DNA of 64,000 bases from Neoarius graeffei (Eukaryota; Chordata; Actinopteri; Siluriformes; Ariidae): contig NC_083577.1 of assembly GCF_027579695.1 (NCBI RefSeq), positions 28,012,198 through 28,076,197 on the forward strand, given 5' to 3'. Numbering within the stretch: position 1 is the stretch's first letter; every line of letters starts with the position of its first letter. Below the pieces are notes generated by a model. It made no database searches. It was not told where the DNA came from and saw nothing but the letters and a program-made list of their open reading frames with translations. The position numbers and the translations under genes were made by a program. Positions 43,944 to 64,000 of the stretch are shown piece after piece.

Positions 43944-44378
43944 GTCCAGGGTGTACCCCGCCTCTCGCCCATAGTCAGCTGGGATAGGCTCCAACTTGCT
44001 CGCAACCCTGCACAGGATAAGCGGCTACAGATAATGGATGGATTTTTATTAATTTTGAGCATTGAATCTAAGAACATCATTTCAAGTTCACAACATGTTA
44101 ACCCAGCTACAGGCAAGAATACCTTTGTTTCTTGCAGTTTCTTTGCTGAGGGGTTTAGCACGGAATTCGCAAATACATCAAATCTTATTATCTAGCTTTC
44201 ATGATAAGGACACAAAGACAGTGTGGAAGTAATGATTCACTTCCTGTAATTGATAATTTTCTTTCAGTTTCAAGTAACGGGATTGAGCGAATGTACATTA
44301 ATCATAACCTGTAATGGATGACTCATGGAAAAGCATGAGATCTTTCAAGCGTGAGATGTTAAATGGATTCATATCTAA

Positions 44379-44404
44379 TAAAATAAAATAAAATAAAATA
44401 AAAT
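44379..44404. repeat. (AAAAT)n microsatellite
   Basis: Five units of AAAAT/AATAA, followed 200 bp later by an (AAAT)n run at 44605-44632. Confidence 0.9.
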
Positions 44405-44603
44405 ATTTGCGAAGTATTTAAATTTTATATTTCAACAAAATGGAGTTATAAAGGGCTGGGTCAAATAAAAAGTGAACAAATGGCACCCCAATCATGGAAT
44501 CATGCACATTGTACACCCATTATGGTGTTTTTGTACACGGCTATGATGTACAGTAATGTGTATCTTGTGCCACCTGTATTATGCATTGTCTTTATAGTCC
44601 TTA

Positions 44604-44634
<31 letters not shown>

Positions 44635-44653
44635 TCATTTTAAAATAATACGT

Positions 44654-45030
44654 GGGGCGGCACGGTGGTGTAGTGGTTAGCGCTGTCGCCTCACAGCAAG
44701 AAGGTCCGGGTTCGAGCCCTGTGGCCGGCGAGGGCCTTTCTGTGTGGAGTTTGCATGTTCTCCCCGTGTCTGCGTGGGTTTCCTCCGGGTGCTCCGGTTT
44801 CCCCCACAGTCCAAAGACATGCAGGTTAGGTTAACTGGTGACTCTAAATTGACCGTAGGTGTGAATGTGAGTGTGAATGGTTGTCTGTGTCTATGTGTCA
44901 GCCCTGTGATGACCTGGCGACTTGTCCAGGGTGTACCCCACCTTTCGCCCGTAGTCAGCTGGGATAGGCTCCAGCTTGCCTGCGACCCTGTAGAACAGGA
45001 TAAAGCGGCTAGAGATAATGAGATGAGATG
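44654..45030 (+). mobile_element. SINE, main family, full length
   Basis: Full head GGGGCGGCACGGTGGTGTAG, B box GGTTCGAGCCC, body, tail A and GATGAGATG end. The 10-bp duplication AATAATACGT flanks it (44644-44653, 45031-45040). Confidence 0.97.
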
Positions 45031-45511
45031 AATAATACGTACGCAAAATATCACCTGAGGAATTATTTCTGAAATAACATGCTGTCTTTCTTTCCCCCAT
45101 TTATGAATGACTGTGAAGTTTGTTATTAAAGATTTGCTCATTTTAACAGTATAAGACGGAATCTTTTTATCTTGTAACTGGCCAACAGAAACGAGAGAAA
45201 TAAGATTGGGTAATTTATTAACATTTACAACACTCTTACACATCATTATTATTATTATTATTATTAGTGAGCTAGTTAACACTGCTCGCTTCACTGCATA
45301 GAAGGCAAAAAATTTTAAAAAAGCTTTCAATGAATCTAATAATGAATCTTATTTTTACCAAAATATGTCAAGGAAAGTATGAATTGCTAAAATGTTTGAT
45401 ATTTGAAGTGTTAATTCAATATCAAAGTACAAAATGGTTTATTGCCAGGGAGAATACACCTGTGTTACATGGAGATAATGATGATAATATAAATTATTAT
45501 ATCGACAAGAC

Positions 45512-45892
45512 GGGCGGCACGGTGGTGTAGTGGTTAGCGCTGTCGCCTCACAGCAAGAAGGTCCGGGTTCGAGCCCCGGGGCCGGCGAGGGCCTTTCTGT
45601 GTGGAGTTTGCATGTTCTCCCCGTGTCCGCGTGGGTTTCCTCCAGGTGCTCCGGTTTCCCCCACAGTCCAAAGACATGCAGGTTAGGTTAACTGGTGACT
45701 CTAAATTGACCGTAGGTGTGAATGTGAGTGTGAATGGTTGTCTGTGTCTATGTGTCAGCCCTGTGATGACCTGGCGACTTGTCCAGGGTGTACCCCGCCT
45801 TTCGCCCGTAGACAGCTGGGATAGGCTCCAGCTTGCCTGCGACCCTGTAGAAGGATAAAGCGGCTAGAGATAATGAGATGAGATGAGATGAG
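45512..45892 (+). mobile_element. SINE, main family, full length
   Basis: Full structure. Flanked by the 13-bp duplication ATATCGACAAGAC. Ends in four GATGA units. Confidence 0.97.
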
Positions 45893-46530
45893 ATATCGAC
45901 AAGACTGTTTTACAGAGAAATACGCTACTCATGTTATTCATACAAACCACATCCAGGGCAGCGAGTAACATATTTTCCAATATCTTCACTTGTGAGGAAA
46001 TCGATGAATTGTTTGGATAAATTTGGGTACTTTTTGTTTGTGAATGTGTCGATATAATACAACGAAAAATCACACGTTGGCTTGAAGAGATGAAGTTTTT
46101 CTTCTCGTGTTGAAAAACTCGCATTTTTCGTTTGAAATACATCGCAGATCTGAGTGCCATATTTCCTGATATTTCACTCCGATGATGTCACTCCCAGTGT
46201 TTTCCTGCTGACTGGACGTACGTTGTCCAAATGGCGACCTGGTTCAAAATTAAAATTCTTTTGATTAACTTGCATTTTTTACTTGGTTTATGTGTCCATC
46301 AAAAAAGTACACGAATTACAAAAAATTACACCATTCCACGGTCGCGTGAAGATATGAAGTTTATCTCGTCGTGTTGAAAAATTCGCTTCACTCTTCCATG
46401 GTGTATACATTCACCACTTGAAGATAAACTTCATATCTTTGTGCCACTGTGTAATATCCTCTCTCGCTTTCACCATACATACCTGACTTACAGAAAGCTC
46501 TCTGTATATAGCTGAAACTCTTTTTTTTTT

Positions 46531-46706
46531 TTTTTAAAGATTTTTTTTGGGCTTTTTTCACCTTTATTGGATAGGACAGTGTAGAGACAGGAAACGAGCA
46601 GGAGAGAGAGACAGGGAGGGATCGGGAAATGACCTCGGGTCGGAATCGAACCTGGGTCCCCGGATTTATGGTATGGCGCCTTAGTCGACTGAGCCACGAC
46701 GCCCCC
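46531..46706 (-). mobile_element. tRNA-derived SINE, GGGGTGTCGTGGCTCAG family, copy 2
   Basis: Minus-strand copy of the SINE at 29042-29214: head GGGGGCGTCGTGGCTCAGTC, B box GGTTCGATTCC, body TCTCTCTCCTGCTCGTTTCC and an A-rich tail. Homology plus the A-rich run supports an independent insertion. Confidence 0.92.
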
Positions 46707-46828
46707 ATATAGCTGAAACTCTTGACCTTAATGTGCTGGAAGAGAACCAATGCCATAAAAATTACATTTCGCTGAAAGTTCTTGAAGTTTTCCGTTGATT
46801 TGGGCAAATTCTGCTCTTAATGTTAATC

Positions 46829-47196
46829 CATCCATTATCCGTAACCGCTTATCCTGTCCTACAGGGTCGCGGGCAAGCTGGAGCCTATCCCAGCTGACTA
46901 CGGGCGAAAGGCGGGGTACACCCTGGACAAGTCGCCAGGTCGTCACAGGGCTGACACATAGACACAGACAACCATTCACACTCACATTCACGGTCAATTT
47001 AGAGTCACCAGTTAACCTAACCTGCATGTCTTTGGACTGTGGGGGAAACCGGAGCACCCGGAGGAAACCCACGCGGACACGGGGCGAGAGAACATGCAAA
47101 CTCCACACAGAAAGGTTCCAATCAACCAATGGGCTCGAACCCGGGACCCTCTTTCTGTGAGGCGACAGCGCTAACCACTACACCACCGTGCTGCCC
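46829..47196 (-). mobile_element. SINE, main family
   Basis: Minus-strand copy with head GGGCAGCACGGTGGTGTAGT, B box GGTTCGAGCCC, body and tail A. It ends in GGATGGA, not the GATGAG repeat. It lies just downstream of the zeb2 3' UTR. Confidence 0.95.
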
Positions 47197-47400
47197 ACTC
47201 CTTGTTAATTTGTGAAATCCAAACCCAAACCTGAAAATCATTCCCAGAGGAAACTTGTTGATTTTCTCGACTATCCAAAATGTCTTTGTGTCCATAATTG
47301 TAACTGAAAAACCTACTTGTCCGCACCACACTACAGAACATAAAGGAATCTCATCCTCAGTGAAGCATGACGCAGGCATTGAAAATTAAATTGGGCTACG

Positions 47401-47406
47401 TTTATT
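47401..47406 (-). terminator. candidate zeb2 polyadenylation signal
   Basis: AATAAA on the minus strand (TTTATT on plus), downstream of all miRNA sites and upstream of the SINE at 46829. ATTAAA variants occur nearer the gene (about 48026 and 48491), so alternative ends are possible. Transcript data would be needed to decide. Confidence 0.35.
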
Positions 47407-47624
47407 CGAGCAAGGTCATTTCCAAGAGAAAATACAAATCAAAAAAAAAAAAAAAATTAAATTATAATTCAACAGACATTTCAAGAATCCCATTGACCAC
47501 AGACAACCATCATCTCTTTAGCTAAAAAGAAAAACAGATGAATAAAGTGGAATTTTTTTTCTTCTCAGTCAAAAATACAGTGTTTTCACAATATTGTATC
47601 AAAAGTTCCCAAATTGTAGAATCT

Positions 47625-47631
47625 CCTTCAT
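47625..47631 (-). promoter_or_regulatory. miR-205 seed match (8mer)
   Basis: The mRNA strand reads ATGAAGGA, complementary to miR-205 bases 2-8 with an A opposite base 1. miR-205 is an established repressor of ZEB1 and ZEB2. Confidence 0.55.
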
Positions 47632-47766
47632 CAGGTACATTAAGTAAGTCGAACAATTAAGAGTAATTGTCCCAGATACAATAAATGCTCTCTTAATGTA
47701 AAATTTGCTCCGATATTCACTTGTCAGGATCCATTTTACTAAAATATATCTATAACGAGGAACTAT

Positions 47767-47773
47767 AATACTG
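47767..47773 (-). promoter_or_regulatory. miR-200b/c/429 seed match (8mer)
   Basis: The mRNA strand reads CAGTATTA. Confidence 0.72.
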
Positions 47774-47889
47774 TACACTACAGTATGAAATAAATATAAT
47801 TAGGAAATATAAAATGAGTCACATAAATAAAATGGTAGTTTAAAATAAAAATAATTGGATTTTTTGTATTGAACAAAATAAACCATGGT

Positions 47890-47896
47890 AATACTG
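47890..47896 (-). promoter_or_regulatory. miR-200b/c/429 seed match (8mer)
   Basis: The mRNA strand reads CAGTATTA. Confidence 0.72.
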
Positions 47897-47969
47897 ATGG
47901 ATGGTCTTGGAAAAAAAAAATACAGAAAATTGCACAAACAATATGTAAACTAGGCAGTCTAGCTATACT

Positions 47970-47976
47970 AATACTG
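47970..47976 (-). promoter_or_regulatory. miR-200b/c/429 seed match (8mer)
   Basis: The mRNA strand reads CAGTATTA, 80 bases from the previous site. Confidence 0.72.
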
Positions 47977-48203
47977 ACGAAGGTAATTCAAATAAGAAGG
48001 TGGATGTGTGTGTGTTTTGTTTTTTTTTTAATGTAATACTTAAGCAGGTGCATGGAGGACACGCATTGACTCCACGGTACACTTTACAAGAATGGCACTT
48101 GCAGAAAACACAGGTGAAAGGGTTTGCATATAAGGCGTTTTTTTCTAACGAAAAACAAAAAAAACAAAACCGGGGGTGCTTGACAAAGCCTCGCACAATG
48201 GAG

Positions 48204-48210
48204 CCTTCAT
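48204..48210 (-). promoter_or_regulatory. miR-205 seed match (7mer)
   Basis: The mRNA strand reads ATGAAGG, followed by C. Confidence 0.5.
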
Positions 48211-48396
48211 CGTACGGTAACTGCCGTCCTTAGTCCCTCTTTTTAAGACTTTGTAATTTTCTTTAGAACCATACAGGTATTATTTCGATAAAGACGCTTC
48301 ATAAAAAAGCCGTAACGTGATCCAAAATAAACATGTGGCAGGTCAGGAAAGAAAAGGCAAAAACAAGGATATCACAGTAAGTGATAGACAGAACGT

Positions 48397-48403
48397 AACA
48401 CTG
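48397..48403 (-). promoter_or_regulatory. miR-141/200a seed match (8mer)
   Basis: The mRNA strand reads CAGTGTTA. Confidence 0.65.
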
Positions 48404-48769
48404 ACACGCTACTGCGACTTCAAGTGCAGTATATGTACATATAGGCAATGCTTACTCTTTTCTAAATTTTTTTGTTTTTTACAATTATTATTTAATGTAG
48501 TAATTCGTCAGAGTGCAATTCGAGGCTTGTGCTGTGACCACAATAAAAACACAGGGGTTATGGAAATAATAAGCACCACACAGCCTTCACGTTCCACTCT
48601 GTACACTCGTGAAACCTTTCCGTTGGTTCTCTTGTATATAACGTAGTTCATCATCACTTTTGTTTTTGCATAATGTGAACTCTCGAACTGTCCCGCCCCG
48701 TTTGATGACTGCCTTTTTTGGACCATGGACAATGCCAGCCCGAGTTCCACTCTTTATGTCTCAGAGTAC

Positions 48770-48776
48770 AATACTG
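48770..48776 (-). promoter_or_regulatory. miR-200b/c/429 seed match (7mer)
   Basis: The mRNA strand reads CAGTATTG, 135 bases after the stop codon. Confidence 0.6.
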
Positions 48777-48879
48777 AATAACCAAGACATGGCAGTGTGG
48801 TCACAAAAGTGAATCTGGCTCAAAGTCCCTCAGTGCGAGGGAAGGAGCAAACGATACAAGCAAAAGACAAAGACAAAAA

Positions 48880-48886
48880 AACACTG
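48880..48886 (-). promoter_or_regulatory. miR-141/200a seed match (7mer)
   Basis: The mRNA strand reads CAGTGTTT, about 25 bases after the stop codon. Confidence 0.5.
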
Positions 48887-48910
48887 GAAGCTTAATCCAA
48901 ATCGCAGTAG

Positions 48911-63075
<14,165 letters not shown>

Positions 63076-63263
63076 CTGGAGAGAGTGAGATAGAGATCGA
63101 GAGAGAGAAAATGAGAGGAGAGCGAAAGAGAATATTAGCAAATGTTGGGCTTAAGACAAACCACAAAGTCGAGCAGCCAAAAGAAAGACCACAGTGCATG
63201 AATCAACAGCATTAAATGTGCTCGCACCAGTCTGCTGGGCTCCTTCATAAACCCCTCAGATGT

Positions 63264-63319
<56 letters not shown>

Positions 63320-64000
63320 TTCATACCGTATACTGATGACAATTTAACAATAAAACAAGGAGACAGCAACACGTGTTTAGTGAAACGAACACAGACGAAA
63401 GGCTTGCGGTTGACATCTTTTCTTTTCCTTTTGTGTTGAACGATATGAATGGAATATGAAGCGCACAAAAGTTCTCAGTTTGAAGCTTAGGAAACCAAAT
63501 CAAGGTATTTTTCAGCAAGGAGTGCTGTGGCTTCTGAAGAAATCTTGCTCATGTACTGTGTATTTGTTCCTCCTGCTCGGGCTCATGTGACCTCTTACCG
63601 GCAGTCACAAGTATCACAAGCTTCCCCTTCAAAAGGAGGATATAGAGCACCTCTACCACAATAATAAAATAAGAAGACTCCATATTACACACACACACAC
63701 ACACACCCCTCCCCAACATTAGTGCTGTTTAATTTCTGAACCGCTCTCAAGTTTCCTTCCTATTATCTGATCATGAAAACCGAAACCCCTTGAAAAAAAA
63801 AAAAAAGATTATTAATCTCACTTCTCCCCTATTTGAAAGGCGTCTTTTTCAAAATGTGTCACATTTAAGAGCTGCTACTGAAAAGCAGCACGCTTCTGTT
63901 GGCCTTGTAAAAGAGTAAACGCTTTGTTTTGGAATCATTTCACTTTCTGAAATTCAGATTCAACAAATCGTTCGCCGATACCGGGCGGTTTGCTTTAGAG
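63076..64000 (-). other. zeb2 intron, continues beyond window
   Basis: Contains a (TTTC)n microsatellite (63263-63320), a CA run (63689-63707), and no recognisable exon. The N-terminal zeb2 exons must lie past 64000. Confidence 0.75.
63263..63320. repeat. (TTTC)n microsatellite
   Basis: About 14 units of TTTC/CTTT. Confidence 0.97.

Larger units (their letters stand above)
42235..44043 (+). mobile_element. SINE, main family, split by a hAT element
   Basis: The head (GGTGTAGTGGTTAGC) and a partly deleted body lie left, up to GACTTGTCCAGGG at 42484. The rest (GTCCAGGGTGTACCCC ... ATAATGGATGGAT) resumes at 43944. GTCCAGGG is duplicated at both sides of 42485-43943. Confidence 0.95.
47407..48910 (-). 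other. zeb2: zeb2 3' untranslated region
   Basis: About 1.5 kb after the stop codon at 48911, without SINE or transposon insertions, unlike all neighbouring sequence. It contains four CAGTATT and two CAGTGTT heptamers on the mRNA strand (miR-200 family seed matches) and two ATGAAGG heptamers (miR-205). Lack of repeats and density of sites suggest constraint. The distal end is inferred. Confidence 0.7.

Noticed and set aside
44677..45330. 217-codon minus-strand open frame
   Set aside because: Its second half is antisense SINE and the first half is AT-rich filler; no domain is visible.
39529..45858. Many similar reading frames reading like MEFACSPRVRVGFLRV... in the SINE-rich stretch
   Set aside because: All fall inside SINE copies; the frame is a by-product of the conserved SINE body and has no independent start, splice or domain evidence.
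63540..63640. Possible additional zeb2 exon with a splice donor-like CTTACCGGCAG
   Set aside because: The upstream translation does not resemble any part of the ZEB2 N-terminus and no matching acceptor phase was found.

Overview
The window is vertebrate, almost certainly teleost fish, DNA. The evidence is an intron-split zeb2 gene, many Tc1/mariner elements of fish type, abundant hAT-, Harbinger- and foldback-type elements, and a young tRNA-derived SINE family ending in a GATGA-type tail. That tail reminds me of catfish genomes, but the species is an inference I cannot confirm from sequence alone. No bacterial, viral or CRISPR-like locus is seen.

The one cellular gene is zeb2 (ZEB2/SIP1 zinc-finger E-box-binding homeobox repressor), on the minus strand in the right-hand quarter. 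Seven coding exons can be placed exactly by splice sites and reading phase: 63007-63075, 60269-60463, 58185-58399, 53822-53930, 51599-53568, 50986-51166 and 48911-49521 (stop at 48911). Together they give about 1,115 residues. The first roughly 100 residues and the promoter lie beyond base 64000. The 3' UTR (about 47.4-48.9 kb) holds a dense cluster of seed matches to the miR-200 family and miR-205, the known post-transcriptional repressors of ZEB2.

The rest (about 1-47 kb) lies downstream of zeb2, has no convincing cellular gene, and is an archive of mobile elements. From left to right: a hAT-type element (276-1265) carrying a 92-bp mini-MITE; a TIR element (1554-2264) with a second mini-MITE; a Tc1 element (3416 to about 8930) split by a 4.3-kb hAT element that itself contains at least three further insertions; a full-length Tc1 (9929-11557); an 86-89 bp minisatellite (12.2-13.1 kb); a 3.2-kb array of an 82-bp satellite with inverted units (13.9-17.1 kb); and a nearly intact Tc1 (18070-19673). 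Then come a THAP-exon fragment (20.1 kb), a second copy of the 1554 element (21774-22544), a LINE 3' end (23.2-23.6 kb), several Harbinger/hAT-type MITEs (26.8-30 kb), a 916-bp foldback element (30509-31424), decayed Tc1 copies (32.5-33.9 kb; 35.2-37.4 kb with two SINEs inside), a second copy of the 18070 Tc1 (37648-39091), and a SINE-rich stretch (39.5-47.2 kb) that includes a SINE split by a hAT element split by a Harbinger-like MITE.

The zeb2 introns carry the same families: four SINEs, an inverted-orientation copy of a repeat at 25.9 kb, a Harbinger-like MITE, and an 885-bp THAP-encoding TIR element. None of them breaks a zeb2 coding exon. The target-site duplications and nesting give a relative order of insertions, which is the main story of the non-genic part.
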